Origin: Bradyrhizobium cosmicum
Lineage (GTDB): Bacteria > Pseudomonadota > Alphaproteobacteria > Rhizobiales > Xanthobacteraceae
Direction of reading: 5' to 3'
DNA: 64,000 nt
Assembly (NCBI RefSeq): GCF_007290395.2
Contig: NZ_CP041656.2
Coordinates: forward strand, 3,968,001-4,032,000
Shown here one piece after another: positions 27,637 to 35,496 of this stretch. Each line of letters opens with the position of its first letter. The stretch's first letter is position 1. The notes under the pieces were generated by a model. The model saw only the letters and a program-made list of their open reading frames with translations. It searched no databases and was not told the DNA's origin. Made by a program: the position numbers and the translations under genes.

Positions 27637-28299
27637 CTAGTGGGACGAAAGTCCCGGCGATCCGGTCTCGGGATGGATCTCGGCCGCCATCATGCCCTTG
27701 GAGCCGGGCCCGAAGCGGACCAGCACATATTGACCGGGCCTCAATTCCGTCATGCCGAAGCGGCGCAGCGTCTCCATGTGCACGAAGATGTCGGGCGTTC
27801 CCTCGCCGCAGGTCAGGAAGCCGAAGCCACGCAGCCGGTTGAACCATTTGACCTGGGCCCGCTCGAGCCCGCTGGTCGCGGTCACCGTGACATGGGTGCG
27901 CGGCGGCAGCATCTGCGCCGGATGGATCGCGGTCGACTCGTCCATCGAGACCACGCGGAACGCCTGGTAGCCCTTGGCGCGCTGGATGCACTCGACGACG
28001 ATGCGGGCGCCCTCATATGCGGTCTGGAAACCGTCGCGCCTAAGCACGGTGACGTGCAGGAGCACGTCGGGCCAGCCGTTGTCGGGAACGATGAAGCCGT
28101 AGCCCTTGGAGGCGTCGAACCATTTGATGACGCCATGGACCTCGACGAGATTGGCGCTGGCCTCGCCAAGTCCACTGAAGGGACTGAGCACACCATCGCG
28201 ACCGGCGCCGCCGTGTTCGCCGGGCGTCAACCGCCCCGGCGATGCGCCCTGCCCGGGAACCCCGAGCTTCTTGGACTCAAATCCGTCCGACGACCCCAT
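27637..28299 (-). CDS. Protein with two cold-shock domains
   Basis: A 220-residue RNA-chaperone-type protein. The first cold-shock domain (GVIKWFDASKGYGFIVPDNG) and the second (AQVKWFNRLRGFGFLTCGEG, then DIFVHMETL) each carry the RNP1/RNP2 aromatic motifs, joined by a Pro/Thr linker. The double-domain form is characteristic of alphaproteobacteria. The start is uncertain: ATG 28299 (MGSSDGFE) has GGGG upstream and ATG 28323 is the alternative. Confidence 0.87.
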   Translation of the reverse strand: MGSSDGFESKKLGVPGQGASPGRLTPGEHGGAGRDGVLSPFSGLGEASANLVEVHGVIKWFDASKGYGFIVPDNGWPDVLLHVTVLRRDGFQTAYEGARIVVECIQRAKGYQAFRVVSMDESTAIHPAQMLPPRTHVTVTATSGLERAQVKWFNRLRGFGFLTCGEGTPDIFVHMETLRRFGMTELRPGQYVLVRFGPGSKGMMAAEIHPETGSPGLSSH

Positions 28300-28497
28300 A
28301 ACCCCGGACCCCACACATCCCATGCAACCCGCCAGATCGGCGGCGTCGAATCACGCGTCTTTAGAGAATGTTCTCAATTCGACGCGACGCGAATCTTCCG
28401 ACTCAAAAGATAACACTCCCGGTTGCGACGCATAGACAAAAAAGAGATTCGCCGGAACCTATGAACAGCTTGCACAGCCGCGAATCAAACTCACGCC

Positions 28498-29259
28498 TCA
28501 ATTGCCGACAAAGGGCCCGAGGGCTTCGCCGATGTCGTGGCGGATGACGATATCGGCGATGTCGTCCTGATCGGTCGGTTCGCGATTGATGATCACCAAA
28601 CGTGCACCGTTGTTCTTCGCCATCATCGGAAACCCTGCCGCCGGCCATACGACGAGCGAGGAACCGATCGCGATGAAGAGATCGCAGGCCTGCGACAGCA
28701 GTGTCGCGCGCTGCATTTCATCCTCCGGCATCATCTGGCCGAACGAGATCGTCGCCGTCTTCACCGGCTCGTCGCACGTCGTGCAGTTCGGCGCGGCGCC
28801 GTCCTGGTCGAACCGCTGCTTCACCCAGTCGAGCGGATAGGACTGCCCACATCCGATGCATTTCGCGTAAGTTGTATTTCCATGAAGTTCAATCACATGC
28901 TCGGCGGCGAAGCCGGAGGCCTGGTGCAGATTGTCGATGTTCTGGGTGATGACCGCCGGAATCTTGCCGGCGCGGTACAGCGAGGCCAGCGCCCGATGGC
29001 CGCGGCCAGGCCTCGCCGCCGCGAAGACCTCCTCCATCGCAAAGCGGCGGCGCCAGGATTCGTCGCGCGCCTCCTGGCTGGCGACGAACTCGCCGAACTC
29101 GATCGGACGGTAGCGCGTCCAAATTCCGCCCGGCGAGCGGAAGTCGGGAATGCCGCATTCGGTCGAGATGCCGGCGCCGGTGAACGGCACGATAGTCTTG
29201 GCTTCGGCGATCATGTCGCCGAGCCGTTCGACGCCGCTGCGAAGATCCGATGCAATCAT
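28498..29259 (-). CDS. cobB: NAD-dependent protein deacylase, sirtuin family
   Basis: A 253-residue SIR2 enzyme removing acyl groups from lysines with NAD+. Visible are the NAD-binding GAGIS (28-32), GIPDFRS, TQNIDNLH (105-112), catalytic His126 in ELHGN and a zinc site of Cys134, Cys137, Cys159 and Cys162. IGSSLVVWPAAGFP follows. It lacks the Tyr/Arg pair I would expect in the desuccinylase subtype (here ARDESWRRRF), so deacetylase activity is more likely. Single gene. Confidence 0.9.
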   Translation of the reverse strand: MIASDLRSGVERLGDMIAEAKTIVPFTGAGISTECGIPDFRSPGGIWTRYRPIEFGEFVASQEARDESWRRRFAMEEVFAAARPGRGHRALASLYRAGKIPAVITQNIDNLHQASGFAAEHVIELHGNTTYAKCIGCGQSYPLDWVKQRFDQDGAAPNCTTCDEPVKTATISFGQMMPEDEMQRATLLSQACDLFIAIGSSLVVWPAAGFPMMAKNNGARLVIINREPTDQDDIADIVIRHDIGEALGPFVGN

Positions 29260-29545
29260 CGCGGTCTCCCGATTTGGTTCGCGCTAGCGGCAAGATGCGC
29301 AAGCGACAAGATTGTTGACCCTCTTATCCACCGCGAAAAGAAACGCGAGGCAAGACGGGAAACGTGAATCACATCACGGGCGGCAATTTCTTCCGACCTT
29401 CGCTTATCACAATCCTGCAATGCCTCCTCCCCATTGACGCCCCAATCAGAAGCGCCAATGCATGTGTTGAATGCGACTCAAAGTGATTTGCGGCGGCAGA
29501 GCTTGAGTTCGGTAGTGCACATACTCAGGTGTAGAGGGGAGTCAC

Positions 29546-29710
29546 ATGACAGAGGATGAACAACGCAAGATCCGCGAACGCGAAGAGATCGCCGCCCGTG
29601 TCGCCGCCTTCCGTGCCACCCAGGAAAAATTCAAGCGCGAGCGCGAAGAGTATTTCGTCTCGACGCTCGACAACGCGCGCAAGGTGGAACGGCCCTCGCT
29701 GTGGCCATAA
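29546..29710 (+). CDS. Small charged helical protein (54 residues)
   Basis: Starts at ATG 29546 with GGGGA six bases upstream and ends TAA 29710, directly before a strong terminator. The sequence (MTEDEQRKIREREEIAARVA ... VERPSLWP) is Glu/Arg/Lys-rich and should form one long helix. Soluble; function unknown. Confidence 0.7.
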   Translation: MTEDEQRKIREREEIAARVAAFRATQEKFKREREEYFVSTLDNARKVERPSLWP

Positions 29711-29735
29711 GACGGTTCTGATCGCAACGCATGAA

Positions 29736-29764
29736 AAAAGCCCGGAGCAGCGCTCCGGGCTTTT
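29736..29764. terminator. Bidirectional intrinsic terminator
   Basis: A perfect 13-bp stem AAAAGCCCGGAGC / GCTCCGGGCTTTT with a three-base loop. A-tract and T-tract on opposite sides let it serve both the plus-strand gene ending at 29710 and the minus-strand gene ending at 29778. Confidence 0.88.
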
Positions 29765-29777
29765 CAATTCTTCGCGG

Positions 29778-30068
29778 TTACCAGTGCCGATAATAGTGGC
29801 GATGCCGGTAGTACGGTCCGTCGCCATAATAGGCGTATGGACCCGGGCTGTAATAGGCGGGGCCGCCATAGTAGCCGTAGCCCGGACCATAATAGCCGCC
29901 ATACGGACGGGACGCCGCGACCGCGCCGGCGGTGATCGCGCCGGCGGCAAGGCCGAACGCGAGGCCCGGGCCGATGCCACGACCGCGTGCCTCGGCGGGC
30001 GCAGGCGCCGCGACCGCGGTGACGCCAACGGCGGCAACGGTGGCCAGAACTGCCAATGTTTTCTTCAT
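29778..30068 (-). CDS. Secreted Gly/Tyr-rich protein, paralogue 1
   Basis: A 96-residue exported protein with a signal peptide (residues 1-28, ending AEA), an Ala/Gly membrane-like stretch (GLAFGLAAGAITAGAVAAS) and a C-terminal Gly/Tyr/Pro/His-rich tail of YYGPGYGYYGG type ending YYRHW. GGAGG precedes ATG 30068. It is paralogous in plan and terminator sequence to the gene at 33556-33849. Probably envelope-associated; role unknown. Confidence 0.78.
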   Translation of the reverse strand: MKKTLAVLATVAAVGVTAVAAPAPAEARGRGIGPGLAFGLAAGAITAGAVAASRPYGGYYGPGYGYYGGPAYYSPGPYAYYGDGPYYRHRHYYRHW

Positions 30069-30243
30069 GATTGTCCTCCTTCGCATCTCGCCGGGACAAC
30101 GCCGAGAGCCTGCGATGGTTGCGCACAGCTTGTGGAACCCGGTCCGGCAAAAAAACGCGATGGAGGCGGAACGAAATCACGCCGCCTGGATTGCATTCAT
30201 AAGTGCGGGCGCCGCAGCCATCCGGCCAGGCGACAGCACGAAG

Positions 30244-30281
30244 ACCCCGTCAGCATCCTCCGCGGTGCTGGCGGGGTTTTT
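30244..30281 (+). terminator. Intrinsic terminator without an assigned upstream gene
   Basis: A 12-bp stem, ACCCCGTCAGCA pairing with TGCTGGCGGGGT (one G-T pair), then TTTTT. The nearest upstream plus-strand gene ends at 29710 and has its own terminator, so this end belongs to an unannotated transcript or small RNA. Confidence 0.7.
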
Positions 30282-30349
30282 GGTTTCACGGGAGCAAACG
30301 GCAGCAAACGACAAACGCTGCCAACGGCGCGGGCGCCGAGGAGGACACA

Positions 30350-30580
30350 TTGCCGATATCCGCACTGCTCGCCCGCATCCGCAGGCTGGTTCCCGAAAAC
30401 AGGGATCCGCACTACGACGAGATCGTCCGCAGTTTCGGTGTCGGTGCGCTTCGCCCGCCGCCAACACCGATGAGCGACGGCGAACTCGCGCGGGCCATCG
30501 CCGAATTCCTCAAGGATACGCCCTCCACGGAATCCGTTGCGACCCTCGGCCGGCGCCTCGATCCCTCGAACCCACTTTGA
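30350..30580 (+). CDS. Small hypothetical protein with TTG start
   Basis: A 76-residue soluble protein read from TTG 30350, chosen because GAGGAGG lies just upstream and the frame before it is not protein-like. It contains HYDEIVRSFGVGALRPPPTP and a helical ELARAIAEFLKDTPS. No family recognised. Confidence 0.5.
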   Translation: MPISALLARIRRLVPENRDPHYDEIVRSFGVGALRPPPTPMSDGELARAIAEFLKDTPSTESVATLGRRLDPSNPL

Positions 30581-30651
30581 TCGGGACCGCCCGTCAAAGG
30601 AACATGCGCTGCGCGCGCACGTTGACCGGGCCTTCACGAGAGGAGGCCCTC

Positions 30652-30777
30652 ATGCCGGTGTGGCTCGAAGTTTTACTCAATTTGTCCGGCTATGCCGGCT
30701 TCGTCGCGCTCGCAACCCGCGGCGCCGCGCCCGATGATGTCTCCGCTGACGAGCGCATCTGTGGCGGCGGGCGCTAG
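30652..30777 (+). CDS. Small membrane protein (41 residues)
   Basis: ATG 30652 is preceded by AGAGGAGG. One hydrophobic segment (WLEVLLNLSGYAGFVALAT) is followed by an acidic, Gly-rich tail. The TAG stop overlaps the stop of the facing minus-strand gene in the tetranucleotide CTAG. Function unknown. Confidence 0.55.
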   Translation: MPVWLEVLLNLSGYAGFVALATRGAAPDDVSADERICGGGR

Positions 30778-30971
30778 TTCGCGTGCGGCGCCTGGCCTGC
30801 CGTGCGCACCAGCCTGTCGGCCTTGACCGCGACCCGCGTGTCCTCGAGCTGCGGCCGCAGCGAGACGCTGATCACCACGAAGGCGAGACAGAACAGCGTG
30901 CCGACGATGGCGACACGCCGGTAGGTGTGCCGGTCGCCTTGATGGAAGGACGGTTCTAAAAAAGGTGTCAT
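30774..30971 (-). CDS. Small single-pass membrane protein
   Basis: A 65-residue protein with polar N-terminus (MTPFLEPSFHQGDRHTYRR), one membrane segment (VAIVGTLFCLAFVVISVSL) and a basic tail. A longer form from GTG 31022, with GGAG upstream, is possible. It converges on the plus-strand gene at 30652, sharing a CTAG stop overlap. Confidence 0.55.
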   Translation of the reverse strand: MTPFLEPSFHQGDRHTYRRVAIVGTLFCLAFVVISVSLRPQLEDTRVAVKADRLVRTAGQAPHAN

Positions 30972-31146
30972 GGCAAAATCGCTTCTTGGCAAAGTCGTTT
31001 CTTGGTTGTCTTTGCCAGACACCTACTCCAACCCGCGTGGAGCGCAACGCGATTGGGCTTTTAACCTAACCGAATAGGGTTATCGGCATCGGCGCAAGCT
31101 TTCGTTAGGAGTCGGCACGCGCCGCGAGAGACCGGCTTTGTTCCAG

Positions 31147-31214
31147 CTTCGACTCCATTTCGTTCTCGAAGAGCGAATCGGAATCGAAGAAATCGATGCG
31201 GAGCAGCTCTTAAC
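31147..31214. repeat. 65-bp interspersed repeat (copy A)
   Basis: Contains a long imperfect palindrome, TTCGACTCC ... GGAATCGAAG, around TCGTTCTCGAAGAGCGA, and ends CTCTTAAC. It is nearly identical to copy B at 31562-31627, about 415 bases away, and related to copy C at 2871-2937. Confidence 0.75.
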
Positions 31215-31313
31215 AAGTCGTGAGGATCGCGCGCGGCGACGAGTCATCGCGAAAGATCGTGAACGCACGCGTGATCATATTTTGCGATCACATTTCGCGT
31301 TTACATTTTGCGT

Positions 31314-31439
31314 TCACTTGGCGTCATCGCCCTTTGGCGGCGGCACCTGCGGTACCGACGGCTTGCCTTTGCGCAGCCGCGGATGCCTGTCGTACCAGAA
31401 CACTTTGGCGATCTCGGCGAGAAACCAGCACGCATCCAT
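31314..31439 (-). CDS. Small hypothetical protein (41 residues)
   Basis: Starts MDACWFLAEIAKVFWYDRHP at ATG 31439 with AGGGAG upstream and ends with a Pro/Lys/Asp tail. Aromatic and basic, with no membrane segment. It lies between repeat copies A and B. Function unknown. Confidence 0.5.
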   Translation of the reverse strand: MDACWFLAEIAKVFWYDRHPRLRKGKPSVPQVPPPKGDDAK

Positions 31440-31561
31440 GTCGCTCTCCCTCGCCCCACGGCATAACGGTGGCGCGAGGACGGGACTGTGCGAGGAATCA
31501 CGCAAGCATCGCTGGAGCCGCAACGTCCCGTATCGACACAGAAGCCACGGCTTGTTCTTCA

Positions 31562-31627
31562 TCCGACTCCACTTCGTTCTCAAAGAACGAATCGGAGTCG
31601 AAAAATCGGCGCGAAGCAATTCCTAAC
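31562..31627. repeat. 65-bp interspersed repeat (copy B)
   Basis: Matches copy A base for base at most positions, including CGACTCCA, TTCGTTCTC, CGAATCGGA and the terminal TAAC. Same orientation as copy A. Confidence 0.75.
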
Positions 31628-31682
31628 GATCCATGAAGCCGCGCAATGCATCGCGCTCGCCATCGGCGTTCGCCGAGGCTCC

Positions 31683-31820
31683 TCACGCCGCTCGCTTCGC
31701 CTTGCCCTTCTCCGAGAAGCATTCGAGAATCTGGATGCGGAGCTCCTCCGCGGCCGGGCCCTCGACCTTCCTGAGCTGATTCCAGAGCCTGATCACTTCA
31801 CGCTGTTTCTCGACGGTCAT
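31683..31820 (-). CDS. Small helical protein (45 residues)
   Basis: Begins MTVEKQREVIRLWNQLRKVE at ATG 31820, which has the near-perfect ribosome-binding site GGGAGGTGA, and ends with EKGKAKRAA. Charged and amphipathic, with one Cys. The strong site makes this a firm call despite its size. Function unknown. Confidence 0.68.
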   Translation of the reverse strand: MTVEKQREVIRLWNQLRKVEGPAAEELRIQILECFSEKGKAKRAA

Positions 31821-32098
31821 GAGTCACCTCCCAGAGATTCCAAAGATGATGGCTCACTAGAACAAAATAAGAACAAACAGTCCAGTCCCCTGCGCGTGAT
31901 TTCCCAGGCATCGCATATCAAGAGTAACGTGGCGGGGAGCTTGCCTGCGGCATCCTTCGCGGCGCCCGCCTGCGGTGGCCCTCACGACGAGGTCGCGCTT
32001 TGCCGAGCGATTCCGGATGCTCTATGCGATCGCCATGATGCGTCTCGCATGGAACGCCTTGCTCCCCCTGCCCGTTACCGCTGCCGAGGGTGGTGCAG

Positions 32099-32317
32099 AT
32101 GCCAAGAAAATTCTACGCGGTCGAGGTTGTCAGGCAGATCGAGGAGACGGTCGAGATCATCGTCGAAGCTGTGGACGAGGAGTCGGCGCAGGGCGCGGCG
32201 CTCGAGCATCTGAAGGCCCGCGGCGGCGAATATGAATGGCTCAATGCAAAGACGGAATTCATCGTCTGGCGCAAGCGCGCGGTCGAGACGCCGGCCATCG
32301 TCGACGTGACCGCGTGA
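32099..32317 (+). CDS. Small hypothetical protein
   Basis: A 72-residue soluble protein with an acidic beta/alpha pattern (FYAVEVVRQIEETVEIIVEA, then a helix to EHLKARGGEYEWLNAKTEF). ATG 32099 is preferred over GTG 32090 three codons earlier. A terminator follows 104 bases after the stop. Function unknown. Confidence 0.6.
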   Translation: MPRKFYAVEVVRQIEETVEIIVEAVDEESAQGAALEHLKARGGEYEWLNAKTEFIVWRKRAVETPAIVDVTA

Positions 32318-32420
32318 TGCGATCCGGCGTGCCCCGCGCGGAACGAACTCCCCGCAGCGGCATTGTCAGTTAGATTTCAGTGGTGCTGACGGTTGTGCGA
32401 CGCGACCTTCAGCTTTGAAG

Positions 32421-32448
32421 AACCCCGCAGCCCCCGCGCGGGGTTTTT
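32421..32448 (+). terminator. Intrinsic terminator
   Basis: Stem AACCCCGC / GCGGGGTT with a nine-base C-rich loop, followed by TTTTT. Placed to end the transcript of the gene at 32099-32317. Confidence 0.75.
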
Positions 32449-32532
32449 CTCTTTTTGGTAGCCGGCGGATGAACCTTTGTCGCGCTCGCGCGTCTTATCT
32501 CTGAAGCTTCCCCCAGGCTTCACCCCCATCAG

Positions 32533-32562
32533 AAAGCCCCGCTTCCCCCCAGGCGGGGTTTT
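32533..32562. terminator. Intrinsic terminator, possibly bidirectional
   Basis: Stem CCCCGCTT / AGGCGGGG around a six-C loop, flanked by AAAG and TTTTC. On the minus strand it lies 89 bases past the HU-like gene stop; on the plus strand it would end a transcript starting after 32448. Confidence 0.65.
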
Positions 32563-32650
32563 CGCTTTTTGCGGGCACCGCGCCGCGCGTCTGCGTGCCC
32601 CTTGGCATGCAGACCGCGCGCGATCGATCCGGATCAGACCGAGTCTGATA

Positions 32651-32947
32651 TCAGACGGAATCCTTGGCAACCTTCAGCGGCGAGGCCTTGACCGACTTGC
32701 TCGCCGGCTTGGCCGCGAACTGCATCGGCTCCTTGGTGAAGGGATTGACGCCCATGCGGGCTTCGGTCGCCGGCTTGTTCACGACCGACATCTTCACGAA
32801 ACCGGGAATGACGAACTCGCCGGACTCGTTGAGCTCCTTGTATCCGACCGTCGCCATGTACTCGATGACCGACTTCACGTCGTTCTTCGACAACTGCGTG
32901 CCCTCGGCAATTGCATCGATCAATTGAGTCTTGGTCATCTTCGCCAT
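32651..32947 (-). CDS. HU-family DNA-binding protein
   Basis: A 98-residue nucleoid protein. The N-terminal helices (MTKTQLIDAIAEGTQLSKND) and the arm region (EFVIPGFVKMSVVNKPATEA, RMGVNPFTKEP) match the HU/IHF fold. In place of the canonical GRNP it has ARMGVNPFT, and it carries a Lys/Ala/Ser-rich C-terminal extension (KPASKSVKASPLKVAK). ATG 32947. Probably an accessory HU-like protein rather than the main HU. Confidence 0.88.
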   Translation of the reverse strand: MAKMTKTQLIDAIAEGTQLSKNDVKSVIEYMATVGYKELNESGEFVIPGFVKMSVVNKPATEARMGVNPFTKEPMQFAAKPASKSVKASPLKVAKDSV

Positions 32948-33261
32948 GTCTGAAGTCCTCTGGATGGGGTGCGCGCGCTGTGAATGACGGCCGGGCACGC
33001 GACAAAGCCGCGCAGCGCGCTTTGTGGTCGTGCCAACGGTCGGGAAGTCACCGGGCTTAGAACCCATCAAGGCCCAAAACGCAAGCCGCAGTTTGACGGG
33101 AGTTCCGGCCGTTTCCCCGCTGATAGCCGCGTCTGCCGGGGCATCCCGCGCATCGATTCGGCAATGAGTGGAGAGGGTTCTGCCGGTTCGCGGCCAGACG
33201 GGATGATGCCCGCATCGCCAAAGCGGGTTCTCTTTCGCAAGCATTTGCTGCATAGTGAGGC
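32948..33261. other. Intergenic region between divergent genes
   Basis: About 310 bases upstream of both the HU-like gene and the 33262 gene. It must contain their promoters. I see no strong palindrome or small gene. Confidence 0.45.
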
Positions 33262-33447
33262 ATGGCAAAAACAAAAGTGACGTTTAGAGCGGTCCGGATC
33301 GCCGATGGCGACTGGAAAATCCTGGCGGACTATCCCGGCAGCGAGCAGCGTGAAATCACGGGATTCACCAGCAAGGCTGATGCCGACGACTGGATGAACG
33401 GGGATCGCAAGATCGCGTGGCTCCGCTCGCAGGGTTACGCCAAGTAA
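33262..33447 (+). CDS. Small hypothetical protein (61 residues)
   Basis: A basic, aromatic-rich soluble protein (MAKTKVTFRAVRIADGDWKI ... AWLRSQGYAK) with GAGG before ATG 33262. The pattern of strands followed by ITGFTSKADADDWMNG suggests a small beta/alpha domain. Function unknown. Confidence 0.65.
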   Translation: MAKTKVTFRAVRIADGDWKILADYPGSEQREITGFTSKADADDWMNGDRKIAWLRSQGYAK

Positions 33448-33523
33448 TCCGCAAGCGACCTGCAGAATCATCTGCAAAGTCAGCGGTCGAGAGACTCATC
33501 AAGCAAAGCAATTGCGGCCAAAG

Positions 33524-33551
33524 AAAAAGCCCGGAGCGATCCGGGCTTTTT
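33524..33551. terminator. Intrinsic terminator
   Basis: A perfect 12-bp stem AAAAAGCCCGGA / TCCGGGCTTTTT with loop GCGA. On the minus strand it ends the gene at 33556-33849. Almost the same stem as the terminator at 29736-29764. Confidence 0.85.
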
Positions 33552-33555
33552 GAGA

Positions 33556-33849
33556 TCAATAGGCGCGGTAATAGCGCGGTCGATAATAGCCCGGCTCGTA
33601 ACCATAGCCGGGGCCGTAGGCATAACCCGGAGCATAGACGTGCCGGGGCCTGTAGTAACCTCGGCCATAGCCATATCCGTAACCCGGACCGTACGCGCCG
33701 TAAGCCCCGGCTGCGATTGCGCCGGCAGCGATGCCGAGGCCGATTCCGGCTCCGCCGAATCCGCGGCCGCCCCTCGCCTCTGCCGGCGCGGCAATGGCGG
33801 TCGCTCCGAGCGCTGCGATCGTCGCGGCGATAAGTGCTGCCTTGTTCAT
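33556..33849 (-). CDS. Secreted Gly/Tyr-rich protein, paralogue 2
   Basis: A 97-residue exported protein with signal peptide (residues 1-25, ending AEA), a Gly/Ala stretch (GIGLGIAAGAIAAGAYGAYG) and a Gly/Tyr/Pro/Arg-rich tail (GYGYGRGYYRPRHVYAPGY). AAAGGA precedes ATG 33849. Same architecture and terminator as the gene at 29778-30068; the tail uses more Arg and less His. Confidence 0.78.
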   Translation of the reverse strand: MNKAALIAATIAALGATAIAAPAEARGGRGFGGAGIGLGIAAGAIAAGAYGAYGPGYGYGYGRGYYRPRHVYAPGYAYGPGYGYEPGYYRPRYYRAY

Positions 33850-33947
33850 ACTGGTTCCTTTCGTGATACCAGCATGGCAACGGGCGCCAGTTGGATAGGT
33901 TGCTGGCGAAGTCGCCGTTCGACATTAATAAATGCCCATCAGCGCGG

Positions 33948-34148
33948 CTAACCGCTCAACTTCGGCGTGGGAGATGGCTCGATGACGTCGGCAATGCCGG
34001 GCTCGACGATTGCAATCTCAGTCCCCTGGCACGCGCACCGCATCCCTGCCCCGCACTGACAACCGAACTCACGCGACCATTCCTTGTCGGGATGGTTCTC
34101 GCAAACCCAACCGAGACCGCGACAGATCCTGCAGTCAGGATTTCGCAC
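33948..34148 (-). CDS. Cys-rich, probable zinc-binding small protein
   Basis: A 66-residue protein with six Cys residues in the order CRICRGLGWVC, then CQCGAGMRCAC, around an ENHPDKEW segment, which suggests a zinc or other metal site. The start is ambiguous: GTG 34148 has AAGGG upstream; GTG 34175 would lengthen it by nine residues. It overlaps the end of the upstream minus-strand gene. No established function. Confidence 0.58.
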   Translation of the reverse strand: MRNPDCRICRGLGWVCENHPDKEWSREFGCQCGAGMRCACQGTEIAIVEPGIADVIEPSPTPKLSG

Positions 34149-34329
34149 GCCGTACCCTTGTCGCCCGGTCGCCACGGAGAAACTTCAAACCCTCGATCGT
34201 CAGGTTGGAATTGTCTTCGGACTTGTCCGCAAGAAACACCGCAAGGCGCTGGCGGGCGGCATCGTTCTGCTCGGACGTCAGGTTCACCATCATCCCGTAC
34301 GCCTGCATGATCTTTTCAATCGTTTCCAT
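34135..34329 (-). CDS. Small helical hypothetical protein
   Basis: A 64-residue soluble protein (METIEKIMQAYGMMVNLTSE ... LTIEGLKFLRGD) with a basic tail. It reads as two helices and is of a type I recall in Bradyrhizobium. The ribosome-binding site is weak. The Cys-rich gene starts within its last codons. Function unknown. Confidence 0.6.
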   Translation of the reverse strand: METIEKIMQAYGMMVNLTSEQNDAARQRLAVFLADKSEDNSNLTIEGLKFLRGDRATRVRRAKS

Positions 34330-34445
34330 GCATTACCAACGTTGCGGTGGAACCAGAGTTCCTGTGGGGCGGCAGTTCAGACGACTAAGTTGAGCGTCAC
34401 CCGGCGCGGGCGCTTGGCCGGCTCCCTGGCGCGGTTGCTGCATGC

Positions 34446-34655
34446 TCACGCGGCCTTGCGGCCCTGCTCGACGGCCGCGATAGCCCTGTTCGACAGCATC
34501 AGCGTGCGGTTCTCTCCCTTGAGAATCTGCGTCTTGATGCTTCCCAGGAGGATTTCGGCCGTCTGCTGCGGATCGGTAATCCCTCCCGATCGCTCCAGGA
34601 AGTCCCAGGCGATCTGAAGCGAGCTCTCGATGATAAGCGGGAGTGGTTCAGTCAT
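34446..34655 (-). CDS. Small helical hypothetical protein
   Basis: A 69-residue soluble protein (MTEPLPLIIESSLQIAWDFL, then ITDPQQTAEILLGSIKTQIL) with mixed helical character and a basic end. No motif recognised. It follows the same strand and spacing as the small genes on both sides. Confidence 0.6.
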   Translation of the reverse strand: MTEPLPLIIESSLQIAWDFLERSGGITDPQQTAEILLGSIKTQILKGENRTLMLSNRAIAAVEQGRKAA

Positions 34656-34707
34656 ACGGGACGAACGCCGCGCCGGCCCGGCTGTTCCTCCGCTCCTGCT
34701 GCGGCCC

Positions 34708-34914
34708 TTACGACGGCGCCGTCAATTGTCCGCGGAGCCAGCCATTGATCACGACGGATCTCATGGGATCAGTTAGTTCGACGGTCTGATGCATCTGGTC
34801 GCACGCCGGGCACGCGAATGTCCGGATGTCGAAGCCCGAGGGGACCGGGGTGATACGCGCCAACATGGTGGTTGTCTGGCACTTTGGGCACGATGGTCTG
34901 CAAAACATCATCAT
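34708..34914 (-). CDS. Small zinc-ribbon-like protein
   Basis: A 68-residue protein with paired knuckles CPKC (residues 9-12) and CPAC near residue 35, separated by a beta-hairpin-like ARITPVPSGFDIRTFA. This is a four-Cys zinc-ribbon pattern. The start is the first of three consecutive ATGs. The C-terminus has VVINGWLRGQL. Function unknown. Confidence 0.65.
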   Translation of the reverse strand: MMMFCRPSCPKCQTTTMLARITPVPSGFDIRTFACPACDQMHQTVELTDPMRSVVINGWLRGQLTAPS

Positions 34915-35122
34915 GGTGCTTCGCCCTGACGCAGGCGGAGAGCCTGCTCTCCATCACCGATCGACGCCCGCTGCTGTGCGGTGATGCAGCGATCTTCGAT
35001 CGGAGTCGCATCGCAAGCTGTCTCTTAAAGCTCACAATCCGCGGGGATTGTCGCGTTGGTCATCAAATCCGATGCGCAATTGATCCAATTGAGTGCTTGC
35101 GCCAAGCCACGCCGAGCCATCG

Positions 35123-35299
35123 TCAGCGCTTCGTCCGCCTCAGATAGTTCGCGACGTCCTCGGACATGACGCCCTTTTGGGCAACCGCGTGCACCAACTC
35201 GTCCCGGGTGCAACCGATCTTCTCGCACCAGTACCTGACTTGGTGGTCCTGGCCGAGATCGATACGGGTTTGGTCTCGTCTGCCGCGATCGTCGGGCAT
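35123..35299 (-). CDS. DUF3606 domain protein
   Basis: A 58-residue protein matching DUF3606: RRDQTRIDLGQDHQVRYWCE, then CTRDELVHAVAQKGVMSEDV. The ATG at 35299 has GGGAGGGG upstream, which favours it over 35326. Small, soluble and helical; family function unknown. Confidence 0.75.
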   Translation of the reverse strand: MPDDRGRRDQTRIDLGQDHQVRYWCEKIGCTRDELVHAVAQKGVMSEDVANYLRRTKR

Positions 35300-35496
35300 T
35301 GCCGCCCCTCCCATTGTCGTCAACAACTAACGGTTGCGGGCCTGTTTGGTTCAGTCTTCACGCAAATCGGCATCCCGGTCTCATCTACCTGCCTACATCT
35401 CATCGTGAAACCTGTGGCCGGGCACGCATTGTTCAGACTTCAGTAACCCAACGGCTCCAAGCTCTCTGTCAGTATCGTTGCGTTGGAGTACCCACA

